Shown in pieces: positions 55,605-64,000 of a stretch of DNA of 64,000 bases. The notes under the pieces are model-generated. The model was given only the letters and a program-made list of their open reading frames with translations. It had not been told where the DNA came from and ran no database searches. The translations under genes and the position numbers were made by a program. The stretch spans positions 1,170,354-1,234,353 of the forward strand of contig NZ_CP119421.1 of the NCBI RefSeq assembly GCF_030506305.1, read 5' to 3'. The stretch comes from Porifericola rhodea (GTDB lineage: Bacteria; Bacteroidota; Bacteroidia; Cytophagales; Cyclobacteriaceae). Within the stretch, counting starts at the first letter, position 1. The number at the start of each line of letters is the position of its first letter.

Positions 55605-58600
55605 TTACACTTTAGAGGCAGCTTTCGCCTTAATATCTTCGTTTTCAGAAAGTTCCTGTTGTTCTTTTCTTCGCTTCAGTACGGCTTTGTATTCTGTAGG
55701 CATTACTTTGACAAAGTGCTGCAAGCTTTCTTCCCAGTTTTCAAGAATACGAGCCGCTACTGTACTTCCGGTATGTTGCTGATGACGAGAGATCATTCCT
55801 TTGATTCTTTCTTTATCTTCCGCATCCAGTGCTTCCAGTTCTACCAGCTCTTTGTTGCAGTATTTTTCAAAGCTCTTTTCCACATCGTAGACGAATGCCA
55901 TACCCCCGCTCATACCAGCAGCAAAGTTACGTCCGGTACTTCCCAGTACTACTACTACACCACCAGTCATATACTCACAACCGTGGTCACCTATACCTTC
56001 TACTACTGTTCGCACGCCTGAATTACGCACGGCAAAGCGCTCTCCTGCCATACCTCTAATGTAGGCATCTCCTGAGGTGGCTCCATAAAATGCCACATTA
56101 CCAACAATCATATTGTCCTCCGGCACGTACTTAGACTCTTTATGAGGGTAGACCACCAGCTCACCACCGGAAAGACCTTTACCAAAGTAGTCGTTTGCTT
56201 CTCCTTCTAACTCAAAGCGTACGCCAGGAGCAGCAAAGGCAGCAAAACTCTGGCCTGCAGAACCTTTAAATTTGAAATTGATAGTTCCAGCTGGCAATCC
56301 TGGCTTACCGAATTTTTTAGATACTTCGTTAGACAGTAGGGCACCTACCGAACGGTTAGTATTAATCAGCTTAAATTTAGCTTCTACTTTTTCAGCATTC
56401 TCCAGTGCGGGCTGTGCAGCTTTTACCAGATCCCAGTCCAAGACCTCCTCTATGCCATGATCCTGCTCCTGCTGCTTGTAGATACCCACATGCTCAGCTA
56501 CATCTTCTTTAGCCAGTATGCGGCTAAGGTCCAGCTTCTTCAGCTTCCAGTGGTCTATATTGTCACGTACTTTCAAGCAATCTACCTGGCCTACCATTTC
56601 ATCTACCGTACGGAAGCCAAGCTCAGCCATAATTTCTCTTAGCTCTTCGGCCAGGAAGGTAAAGAGGTTAACCACATGCTCTGGCTTACCGGTAAACAGC
56701 GCTCTCAGGTCAGGGTCCTGTGTAGCTATACCTACCGGACAAGTATTGAGGTGGCACTTACGCATCATAATACAACCTTCGGTTACCAGAGCGGCAGTAG
56801 ATACGCCAAACTCTTCTGCACCTAACAATATAGCGACAGCTATATCACGTCCAGTTTTAATCTGGCCATCAGTTTGTACCGTAATACGGCTACGCAGATT
56901 GTTTTTTACTAAGGTCTGATGCGTCTCTGAAAGACCAAGCTCCCACGGCAAACCCGCATGGCGTATAGAACTGATAGGCGAAGCTCCAGTACCTCCATCG
57001 TGACCGGAGATCAGCACTACATCGGCATGAGCTTTAGACACACCTGCCGCAATGGTACCTACCCCAGAAGATGCTACCAGCTTCACATTAATACGAGCTT
57101 CACGGTTAGCATTTTTGAGATCGTAGATGAGCTGTGCTAAATCCTCAATAGAATAAATATCGTGGTGAGGGGGCGGAGAAATAAGACCTACACCTGGTGT
57201 GGAGTGACGTACGCGACCAATCCAGTCGTCCACCTTATGCCCGGGAAGTTGCCCTCCTTCTCCTGGCTTAGCACCCTGAGCCATCTTAATTTGTAGCTCA
57301 TTTGCATTAGTGAGGTAGTTGCTGGTTACTCCAAAACGGCCAGAGGCCACTTGCTTAATAGCAGAGCGTTCCCAGTCGCCATTAGATTTACGCTCAAAAC
57401 GAATTTCATCCTCTCCTCCTTCTCCACTATTACTTTTTCCGCCGATACGGTTCATGGCGATAGCCAGCGTAGAGTGCGCTTCGTGAGAAATAGAGCCAAA
57501 TGACATGGCTCCTGTAGCAAACCGCTTAAAGATTTTCTCTTTAGACTCTACCTCTTCCAGAGGAACGGCTTTACGATTGCTCTTAAATTCCATCAAGCCT
57601 CTGAGTGTATTGGCTTTCTGTGCCTGATCGTTGATCAGCTTAGCGTACTGCTTATACTGTTGATAGTTGTTTTTGCGGGTAGAGTTCTGTAGCAGGTGAA
57701 TAGTCTGTGGATTGAACATATGGCGCTCACCCCTACGCTTCCACTGGTATACCCCTCCTACTTCCAGACGTAAAGACTCCTGAGGCTCTTCAGGGAAAGC
57801 CATTCTATGACGTATCAGTGTTTCTTTGGCAATATCATCAAAGTCTACACCTTCTATACGAGTCATGGTACCGGCAAAGCACTTATCTACCACTTTTTTG
57901 CTCACACCTAAAGCCTCAAAAATCTGAGCTCCCTGGTAAGATTGAAGGGTAGAGATACCCATTTTTGAGAAGATTTTAAGCAATCCGGCATTTACTGCTT
58001 TAATAAATTGCTTCTGTAATTTTTCACTGGTATAGTCTACGTGAACCAGCTTCTGGTCTTTCAGGCTATCCAGTGTTTCAAATGCCAGGTAAGGGTTAAC
58101 GGCATGTGCTCCATAGCCTATAAGGGTAGCTATGTGATGAGTTTCTCTGATGTCGCCTCCTTCTACTACTATACCTACCTCTGAGCGCACTCCTTTACGA
58201 ATAAGGTGATGGTGTATACCACCAGTAGCTAATAAAGTAGGGATAGGAGCTTTTTCACGGCTAAAGTTACGATCAGAGATGATGATGATATTAGCGCCAT
58301 CCCTTACGGCTACTTCCGCCTCTTCATTGATACGGTCAATAGCAGCTTCTAATTCCCCCTCTTTTCCTGCGGCACTAAAGGTAGCATCAATCACGTGAGT
58401 TTTAAAACCCTTAAGCTTAACATATTTTAGCTTACTAAGCTCCGCATTGGTTAGTACAGGCTGAACCATATTAATCTGGCGAGAATGCTCAGGGGTCTCA
58501 TCCAGAATGTTTTTCATGCCTCCTACACTTGTAAACAGAGACATTACTAAACGCTCACGAATAGGATCAATAGGAGGATTACTTACCTGCGCAAACAGCT

Positions 58601-60179
58601 GTTTGAAGTAGTTAGCCAAATGTTGGCTATGGTCTGAGAGTACAGCCAACGGAATATCTACCCCCATAGATCCTAGTGGCTCTTTACCTGCCTTTACCAT
58701 AGGAGCCAGTACAGCTTTTAGGTCTTCTGTAGTGTAGCCTAATGTCATCTGACGCGTAAGTAGAGGCAAGTCGTCAGAAGCTTTTTTGTCCTGTCCATTC
58801 AGGTTTTCAGGCTCAGGCAGGTCGTGTAAAAAGTATTTGTGCTCGTTTAACCACTCACGATAAGGCTTTTGAGAGCATACTTCCTGCTTGATTTCTTCAT
58901 CGCTAATAATTCTACCCTCTTCCAGGTTAGCTACAAACATACGTCCGGGTTGCAGTCGCCCTTTAAGAATCACTTTAGATTCGTTGACAGGAAGAGCTCC
59001 CGCCTCAGACGACATCACCAGTTTATCATCTTCAGTAAGCAGATAACGAGAGGGGCGCAGTCCGTTTCTATCTAAGGTAGCCCCTACCATTTTTCCGTCG
59101 GTAAAGCAGATAGACGCCGGGCCATCCCAGGGCTCCATCATAGAGGCATGGTACTCGTAGAATGCCTTTTTGGGGTCATCCATCAGGTCATTATCCTGCC
59201 ATGCTTCGGGGATAAGCATCATCATTACGTGGGGGAGCGAGCGCCCTCCTAGGAAAAGAAGCTCTACTATATTATCTAGGTTAGCTGAGTCCGAGAAAGA
59301 AGCATCGCAGATAGGCAATACCATATCCAGCTCTTCTTCAGTAAACAATGTAGATTTTAGTAAGGCTTCTTTAGAACGCATCCAGTTCACATTACCACGA
59401 ATGGTATTGATCTCACCATTGTGAGCAATAAAGCGGAATGGTTGCGCTAACTTCCACTTAGGGAAAGTATTGGTCGAGAATCTAGAGTGTACGAGTGCAA
59501 GAGCCGAATCAAAATGAGGCTTTTGCAAATCCAGGTAGTACGGACGCAACTGAAAGGTTGTTAGCTGTCCTTTATATACTACAGTATTATATGAGCAAGA
59601 GGCAATGTAGAACCTGTCTACTGTATCCTCTACTTGCTGATGAATTAGGTGAGACACATAGTTTTTGAGCACAAACAGTCGGCGCTCAAGAGCCATAGGG
59701 TCGGTATTACTACGGTCTTTAAAACGCAGAAAAGCTTGTTCTACATGGTGCTCTACCAATTTGGCAGAACGCCCAAGGCTTTGGTTGTTGGTAGGAACTT
59801 TACGGTGACCTAAAAGTTCAAATCCGAGTTTGTCGGCAGTTTCTTCCCATATACGATAACATGCTGCTCTTTTGCTTTCTTCCAGCGGGAAGAAAATCAT
59901 GGCTACACCATAATCATCAAAATCTGGCAGGCTTATCTCCTGAGATTTTAACTCCTCACAAAAGAAGTCATGAGGTTTTTGCACCAGTATACCTGCACCG
60001 TCACCTGTATCAGGTTCACAACCACAAGCTCCCCGATGCTCCATGTTTTGTAACATGATGATGGCATCCTCTACTATCTGATGTGACTTCTTGCCTTTAA
60101 GGTTCGCCACGAAGCCAATGCCGCAGGCATCATGTTCAAACTCTGGTGAGTATAGGGTTTGTTGTCGAGAATCTTTCAT
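55605..60179 (-). CDS. gltB: Glutamate synthase large subunit
   Basis: A 1524-residue subunit that combines glutamine and 2-oxoglutarate into two glutamates. The N-terminal nucleophile is Cys19 in HDACGIGFVAN, released by removal of an 18-residue propeptide. The FMN domain contains GEGGEDEIRF and SGHDGGTGASPISS, and the 3Fe-4S ligands lie in CHLNTCPVGIATQDP. The C-terminal GXGXG beta-helix (SGGMAFVYD region) is complete. The length is normal for the family. Confidence 0.97.
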   Translation of the reverse strand: MKDSRQQTLYSPEFEHDACGIGFVANLKGKKSHQIVEDAIIMLQNMEHRGACGCEPDTGDGAGILVQKPHDFFCEELKSQEISLPDFDDYGVAMIFFPLEESKRAACYRIWEETADKLGFELLGHRKVPTNNQSLGRSAKLVEHHVEQAFLRFKDRSNTDPMALERRLFVLKNYVSHLIHQQVEDTVDRFYIASCSYNTVVYKGQLTTFQLRPYYLDLQKPHFDSALALVHSRFSTNTFPKWKLAQPFRFIAHNGEINTIRGNVNWMRSKEALLKSTLFTEEELDMVLPICDASFSDSANLDNIVELLFLGGRSLPHVMMMLIPEAWQDNDLMDDPKKAFYEYHASMMEPWDGPASICFTDGKMVGATLDRNGLRPSRYLLTEDDKLVMSSEAGALPVNESKVILKGRLQPGRMFVANLEEGRIISDEEIKQEVCSQKPYREWLNEHKYFLHDLPEPENLNGQDKKASDDLPLLTRQMTLGYTTEDLKAVLAPMVKAGKEPLGSMGVDIPLAVLSDHSQHLANYFKQLFAQVSNPPIDPIRERLVMSLFTSVGGMKNILDETPEHSRQINMVQPVLTNAELSKLKYVKLKGFKTHVIDATFSAAGKEGELEAAIDRINEEAEVAVRDGANIIIISDRNFSREKAPIPTLLATGGIHHHLIRKGVRSEVGIVVEGGDIRETHHIATLIGYGAHAVNPYLAFETLDSLKDQKLVHVDYTSEKLQKQFIKAVNAGLLKIFSKMGISTLQSYQGAQIFEALGVSKKVVDKCFAGTMTRIEGVDFDDIAKETLIRHRMAFPEEPQESLRLEVGGVYQWKRRGERHMFNPQTIHLLQNSTRKNNYQQYKQYAKLINDQAQKANTLRGLMEFKSNRKAVPLEEVESKEKIFKRFATGAMSFGSISHEAHSTLAIAMNRIGGKSNSGEGGEDEIRFERKSNGDWERSAIKQVASGRFGVTSNYLTNANELQIKMAQGAKPGEGGQLPGHKVDDWIGRVRHSTPGVGLISPPPHHDIYSIEDLAQLIYDLKNANREARINVKLVASSGVGTIAAGVSKAHADVVLISGHDGGTGASPISSIRHAGLPWELGLSETHQTLVKNNLRSRITVQTDGQIKTGRDIAVAILLGAEEFGVSTAALVTEGCIMMRKCHLNTCPVGIATQDPDLRALFTGKPEHVVNLFTFLAEELREIMAELGFRTVDEMVGQVDCLKVRDNIDHWKLKKLDLSRILAKEDVAEHVGIYKQQEQDHGIEEVLDWDLVKAAQPALENAEKVEAKFKLINTNRSVGALLSNEVSKKFGKPGLPAGTINFKFKGSAGQSFAAFAAPGVRFELEGEANDYFGKGLSGGELVVYPHKESKYVPEDNMIVGNVAFYGATSGDAYIRGMAGERFAVRNSGVRTVVEGIGDHGCEYMTGGVVVVLGSTGRNFAAGMSGGMAFVYDVEKSFEKYCNKELVELEALDAEDKERIKGMISRHQQHTGSTVAARILENWEESLQHFVKVMPTEYKAVLKRRKEQQELSENEDIKAKAASKV

Positions 60180-60729
60180 TCAGCTCAAAGATTAGTGGTA
60201 AATTCAGCTATTTATTTTATATTTTGACTTTCACTAAAAAACCAAAACATTATTTTGACTTTTTCGCTTAATAACTTTTATATTGGCAAGCAATTATAAT
60301 TATTGAAGCATAAAGTTTTAATTCAGTAGCATATATTACAGATATACTATTTTCAAAATATTATTTTGGAAACCAGTAATATACTTAAATTATAGCACTT
60401 TTTAAAAGATTCCACCAAGCAAACGTGGTGGAAAAAGCCTGATAAAACGGGAGTTCAGAGCGTTTTTATTGAAGGAAGCCGAGCTCTTCCGCTCAAATGT
60501 TGATAAAATTATAAAATGAATGCAAAAATGAGTTTTCCATTATGATTTTTGCAAATATGATTATCAGTCTGATTTTTTTGAAAATTTTAAAAAAAATTCA
60601 GCTTTTTGCTGCAAATCAAAGTAAAACCCACTTCTGTTAGCGAACTCTTACCGAAACACTATTTTTTTTAGATCACATTCAATAAGCTACCAAATCAGAA
60701 CAAAATTACGGTCATAATAAATCCGCTTT
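60180..60729. other. 550-base gap between gltB and recG
   Basis: AT-rich spacer holding the gltB promoter region and the 3' end of the recG transcript. TAATCTTTG near 60187 (minus strand) has the -7 box with one extra spacer base. ATTTTGACTTT occurs twice (about 60220 and 60253). A hairpin at 60410-60433 is listed separately. I see no gene. Confidence 0.45.
60410..60433 (-). terminator. hairpin downstream of recG
   Basis: TTCCACCA (60410-60417) and TGGTGGAA (60426-60433) form a perfect 8-bp stem. In the minus direction TCTTTT follows, so it may end the recG transcript about 300 bases past its stop. It could also be a leader element of neither gene. Confidence 0.4.
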
Positions 60730-62823
60730 TTAGCTGATTTTGCTCCAATTGATAGTATGTTGTTTCAGAGAGGAAATGTGTCTTTTTATCGGAAGGTGTT
60801 CTGGCTGGCATAAATCAGGGTCTTTTTCTAAAATTTCTAAAACCTGCACTCTCGCCTCCTGCATAATCTTACCATCTTTGCTGATATCTGCCACCAGCAA
60901 ATCCAGTACTCCACTTTGCTGTGTACCTTCAATATCGCCAGGCCCTCGTAGTTTGAGGTCTACTTCCGCAATCTCAAAGCCATCGTTGGTACGTACCATG
61001 GTACTCAGGCGGGTTTTGCTTTCTTTGCTTAGTTTATACTCGGTCATTAGTATGCAGTAAGACTGCTCTGCTCCACGTCCTACTCTACCTCTAAGCTGAT
61101 GGAGCTGCGCCAAACCAAAACGCTCAGCGTTTTCTATAATCATCACTGAAGCATTAGGCACATTCACTCCTACTTCTATGACAGTAGTAGCTACCATAAT
61201 TTTTGTCTTCGCCTGCACAAAGCGCTGCATCTCAAAATCCTTATCCGCAGGCTTCATTCTCCCATGTACCACACTCACTGGGGTATCTGGGAAAGCTCTG
61301 CGAATAGATTCATAGCCATCTTCAAGATGTTTAAGGTCCAGCTTTTCAGATTCCTCGATTAGAGGGTACACAATATATACCTGCCGGCCGGCTTGAATCT
61401 GCTCGCGTACAAACCCAAAAACTGAAAGTCGGTTTTTCTCATAACGATGCACCGTACGTATAGGCTTTCGCCCAGCGGGCAGCTCATCTATTACTGATAC
61501 ATCCAGATCGCCATAGAGGGTCATAGCCAGTGTACGAGGGATAGGTGTAGCAGTCATGACCAGCACGTGAGGGTCAAAGTTTTCGTTTTTTTGCCACAGC
61601 TTAGCACGCTGAGCTACCCCAAAACGATGCTGCTCATCTACAATAGAAAGCCCCAGATTACTAAATTGTACGTGTGACTCCAGTAAGGCATGGGTACCTA
61701 CTAATATATTGAGTTCGCCACTCCTCAGCATTTGGTCAATAGTACGACGCTCCTTTGTTTTGGTAGAGCCTGTAAGCAGGGCTATGTGTAGCCCCAGCTT
61801 TTCTGCAAAATCTTTGAGCCCCCGGTAATGCTGCTCTGCCAGAATTTCTGTTGGTGCCATCATGGCTACCTGCGCACCACTACCAATAGCAATGAGCATA
61901 CAGATAAACGCCACTATGGTTTTGCCACTACCTACATCTCCCTGCAAAAGACGATTCATTTGCTTGCCAGAACGTAGGTCTTCAAAAATTTCGCGTATTA
62001 CTTTTTTCTGCGCGTTTGTAAGATCAAAAGGGAGATATTTTTCATAAAAGTCATGTACCAGCTGGGTCTCGCAAAGCACCTGCCCTGGCGACTTTGCCAT
62101 TTTAGAGAGTTTGAGTTTGAGTATACGCAACTGTATGTAGAATAGCTCTTCAAACTTTAGACGAAAACGAGCCTTCTCCAGCCACTCCAAATCTTCAGGA
62201 AAATGGATATGCCGGATGGCATCTCGTTTAGAGATCAGGCGATAGTGTTTAATAACATACTCCGGAAGGTTTTCAGGTATCTGCTCATAAGCCCGCTGCA
62301 ACAGATTTTTTTGCAGCTTAACCAGAGCTTTACTGTCTATTCGTCCTCGTTTTAGCTTTTCGGTAGTAGCATACACCGGAAGCAGGGGCTTGGCTTCCTG
62401 CTGTTGTGGAATGAACACTTCCATCTCTGGGTGGGCAATACTGAACTTGCTTCCAAAACGATTAGGCTTACCAAAGACAACATAGTCAGTTTGCATTTTC
62501 AGGTTTTTAGCTACCCAGCGGGCACCCTGAAACCACACCAGCTCTAGTACGCCGGTACCATCGCTAAAATAGGCGACCAGACGTTTTTTGCTTTTCTCCC
62601 CTACAGTCTCAACTCGCTGTATACGCCCTACCAACTGTATATAAGGCATATTCTCATTCACATCACTGATATGATGAAACTGCGAACGATCTTCGTGGCG
62701 AAAAGGGTAATGTTGCAGCAGATCCCCAAACGTAAAGATATTAAGCTCCTCTTTGAGCAGTGAGGCAATACGTTCCCCTACCCCCTTAAGGTATTCTATT
62801 TTGGTTTCAAAAAAATTGGCCAT
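60730..62823 (-). CDS. recG: ATP-dependent DNA helicase RecG
   Basis: A 697-residue branch-migration helicase that remodels stalled forks and Holliday junctions. An N-terminal wedge/OB domain (YIQLVGRIQRVE) is followed by motor domains with Walker A LLQGDVGSGKTIVA, the DEQH box (IVDEQHRFG), MTATPIPRTLAMT and QLRGRVGRG. Length is typical for the family. It starts 3 bases after the gldD stop and is probably co-transcribed with it. Confidence 0.95.
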   Translation of the reverse strand: MANFFETKIEYLKGVGERIASLLKEELNIFTFGDLLQHYPFRHEDRSQFHHISDVNENMPYIQLVGRIQRVETVGEKSKKRLVAYFSDGTGVLELVWFQGARWVAKNLKMQTDYVVFGKPNRFGSKFSIAHPEMEVFIPQQQEAKPLLPVYATTEKLKRGRIDSKALVKLQKNLLQRAYEQIPENLPEYVIKHYRLISKRDAIRHIHFPEDLEWLEKARFRLKFEELFYIQLRILKLKLSKMAKSPGQVLCETQLVHDFYEKYLPFDLTNAQKKVIREIFEDLRSGKQMNRLLQGDVGSGKTIVAFICMLIAIGSGAQVAMMAPTEILAEQHYRGLKDFAEKLGLHIALLTGSTKTKERRTIDQMLRSGELNILVGTHALLESHVQFSNLGLSIVDEQHRFGVAQRAKLWQKNENFDPHVLVMTATPIPRTLAMTLYGDLDVSVIDELPAGRKPIRTVHRYEKNRLSVFGFVREQIQAGRQVYIVYPLIEESEKLDLKHLEDGYESIRRAFPDTPVSVVHGRMKPADKDFEMQRFVQAKTKIMVATTVIEVGVNVPNASVMIIENAERFGLAQLHQLRGRVGRGAEQSYCILMTEYKLSKESKTRLSTMVRTNDGFEIAEVDLKLRGPGDIEGTQQSGVLDLLVADISKDGKIMQEARVQVLEILEKDPDLCQPEHLPIKRHISSLKQHTINWSKIS

Positions 62824-62826
62824 GCT

Positions 62827-63420
62827 TTATCCGCTTGTCCGCTCTCCTTCCCACTGTAATGTGTTTAACATATGAACCATGTCCATCTTAATATACTCGA
62901 TTACGGGTGCCAGCGAATCATTTTTGGTAGCAGTACGAAAATACAGAGCCCCCCTGAGAAAATGCTTGCTGGAGTCGGTTACATAAAACTGAAACTGGCT
63001 GGGCACTTCTCCTTGCAGTTCGGCAATTAGCGCTTTTTTGCCATAAGGAGTTCCCAAAATTCTTTCTTCTATTGCCGAGGCTTTAATCTGATGATTAGCG
63101 GTAAGCCTGTAGGAATCTTCCAGCAGAGTTTCCAACTTATCCTCGCTATCTATGTCCTTATATGTAAGCTGTATATTGGCCTGATAGTCGGGGTAGTATA
63201 CATTAAGCCAATACGGTTCCGCATTATAGCTGGTATCTTCATAAACCTTTGCGTGGCCGGAATACTCAAAATGATAGGGTAAGGTATCGGTAAGGCCAAC
63301 ATAGGTATGTGGGGGAAGATTGATTCGGTTATAGCCTTTTGGCTTAGGTACGTAGTCTGAAGAGCAGGCCACCATACACAGCAGACTAACGATAGATAAA
63401 ATAGCAGTTTTTATTTTCAT
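62827..63420 (-). CDS. gldD: Gliding motility lipoprotein GldD
   Basis: A 197-residue lipoprotein (lipobox VACS with Cys near residue 19) of the GldD family, needed for gliding and type IX secretion function in Flavobacterium. The conserved start [18 protein letters not shown] is diagnostic. I start at ATG 63420, since the upstream TTG at 63423 adds only one residue. It lies just before recG on the same strand; gldD-recG neighbours are not required by function, so the operon is likely fortuitous. Confidence 0.9.
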   Translation of the reverse strand: MKIKTAILSIVSLLCMVACSSDYVPKPKGYNRINLPPHTYVGLTDTLPYHFEYSGHAKVYEDTSYNAEPYWLNVYYPDYQANIQLTYKDIDSEDKLETLLEDSYRLTANHQIKASAIEERILGTPYGKKALIAELQGEVPSQFQFYVTDSSKHFLRGALYFRTATKNDSLAPVIEYIKMDMVHMLNTLQWEGERTSG

Positions 63421-63622
63421 CAAAACGTATTTTTAATTCTCTTGCACGCTATACAATCACAACATTTTTAGCATGGGCAATATTACCAATTTGCACGATG
63501 ATTGTACCAAGCTTAACGCATGATTCTGAGATTTGCTCCATGAAATGCAGATAAATCTAAAAGCTTTGCAGCATACAAACCTTTAGCATTGCATTTTAGT
63601 ATGAAATAATAGTAAAAAAAGA

Positions 63623-63630
63623 TACATTTG
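63623..63630 (+). promoter_or_regulatory. rfbB promoter -7 box
   Basis: TACATTTG is an exact TAnnTTTG match 27 bases before the rfbB ATG, giving a leader of roughly 20 bases. Confidence 0.55.
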
Positions 63631-63656
63631 TTCTTTCTTAATTATCGCAATACAAT

Positions 63657-64000
63657 ATGAACACCACTAAAAAAATACTTATTACCGGTGGCGCAGGCTT
63701 TATTGGCTCTCATGTCGTACGTCTGTTTGTGAATACTTATCCTGAATACAGCATTTTTAACCTGGATAAGCTAACCTATGCCGGTAACCTGGAGAACCTG
63801 AAAGATATAGAGGATAAGCCCAACTATACTTTTGTCCGTGGAGATATTAGCGATGCTGACTTTATTAATCAGCTTTTTGAAAAGAACCAGTTTGATGCGG
63901 TAATTCACCTGGCGGCGGAGTCTCACGTAGACCGATCTATTAAAGATCCTATGGCCTTTATCACTACTAATGTAGTGGGCACCGTAACCTTACTTAATGC
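63657..64000 (+). CDS. rfbB: dTDP-glucose 4,6-dehydratase (partial, runs off the window)
   Basis: The first 114 residues of an extended SDR enzyme that converts dTDP-glucose to dTDP-4-keto-6-deoxyglucose for rhamnose-type sugars. The NAD loop ITGGAGFIGSHVV, NLDKLTYAGNLENL, VRGDIS and HLAAESHVDRSI are classical RfbB motifs. The catalytic Tyr-Lys lies beyond the window edge. Start ATG 63657. Confidence 0.93.
   Translation, partial: MNTTKKILITGGAGFIGSHVVRLFVNTYPEYSIFNLDKLTYAGNLENLKDIEDKPNYTFVRGDISDADFINQLFEKNQFDAVIHLAAESHVDRSIKDPMAFITTNVVGTVTLLN

Noticed and set aside
1-64000. tRNA, rRNA, CRISPR array or insertion sequence
   Set aside because: No cloverleaf, repeat-spacer series, transposase-like ORF or terminal inverted repeats were recognised by eye; a dedicated search could still find a small RNA.

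Overview
The window reads as a chromosomal segment of a member of the phylum Bacteroidota, most likely a marine-type member of the order Cytophagales. Evidence: a SusC/SusD pair, the gliding lipoprotein GldD, many relaxed-lipobox lipoproteins, start codons without Shine-Dalgarno sequences, several matches to the Bacteroidota -7 box TAnnTTTG, and a nuoABCD block with separate nuoC and nuoD. I see no rRNA, tRNA, CRISPR array, insertion sequence or prophage. The taxonomic call is inference from gene content.

Layout. 84-12620 (+) is an export and uptake locus: a Tat-exported SelA-like PLP enzyme, a secreted cog3964-type amidohydrolase, a sorbosone/glucose-dehydrogenase-like lipoprotein, SusC, SusD and a long FG-GAP/ASPIC lipoprotein. 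12744-14472 (+) holds fabI and ispE. 14475-16157 (-) holds a secreted unknown and thyA. 16458-24554 (-) is a six-gene run encoding an FN3 lipoprotein, a TonB-dependent receptor, a periplasmic-TPR/SpoIIE phosphatase, SiaB, SiaC and a receiver-only protein. A soluble PAS histidine kinase sits divergently at 25340-26482. 26498-29952 (-) holds a Lon-N-like protein and nuoABCD. 30210-39406 holds a class V aminotransferase and a molybdenum-hydroxylase module (xdhC, mocA-like, 2Fe-2S subunit, Tat-exported Mo subunit, cytochrome c, tatA), interrupted by an opposing MacB-type permease. 39450-43204 (-) is a copper island: an HMA protein, CopA, and two tandem AraC-type proteins with an N-terminal CxxC HMA-like domain. 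43246-44166 (-) is a sterol-desaturase-family enzyme. 44316-44843 (+) is a twice-frameshifted 2'-5' RNA ligase. 44913-46373 (+) is an ECF sigma operon. 46541-52166 carries secreted proteins (an unknown, a small lipoprotein, an M14 peptidase, a BNR sialidase-like protein). 52270-53931 (-) is a decayed carotenoid/retinal pair (blh, crtY). 54101-60179 (-) is gltBD. 60730-63420 (-) is recG and gldD. 63657 to the end (+) is the start of rfbB.

Most noteworthy: (1) the 24554-16458 run, which would join an outer-membrane receptor and FN3 lipoprotein to a SiaA/B/C-type partner switch, with an orphan receiver at one end and an orphan histidine kinase at the other; (2) the two tandem HMA-AraC putative metal-sensing regulators; (3) the decayed crtY-blh pair, with an in-frame stop in the FAD motif, a frameshift and an internal deletion; (4) the 2'-5' RNA ligase pseudogene; (5) possible operators, hairpins and a 32-codon ORF in the intergenic regions.
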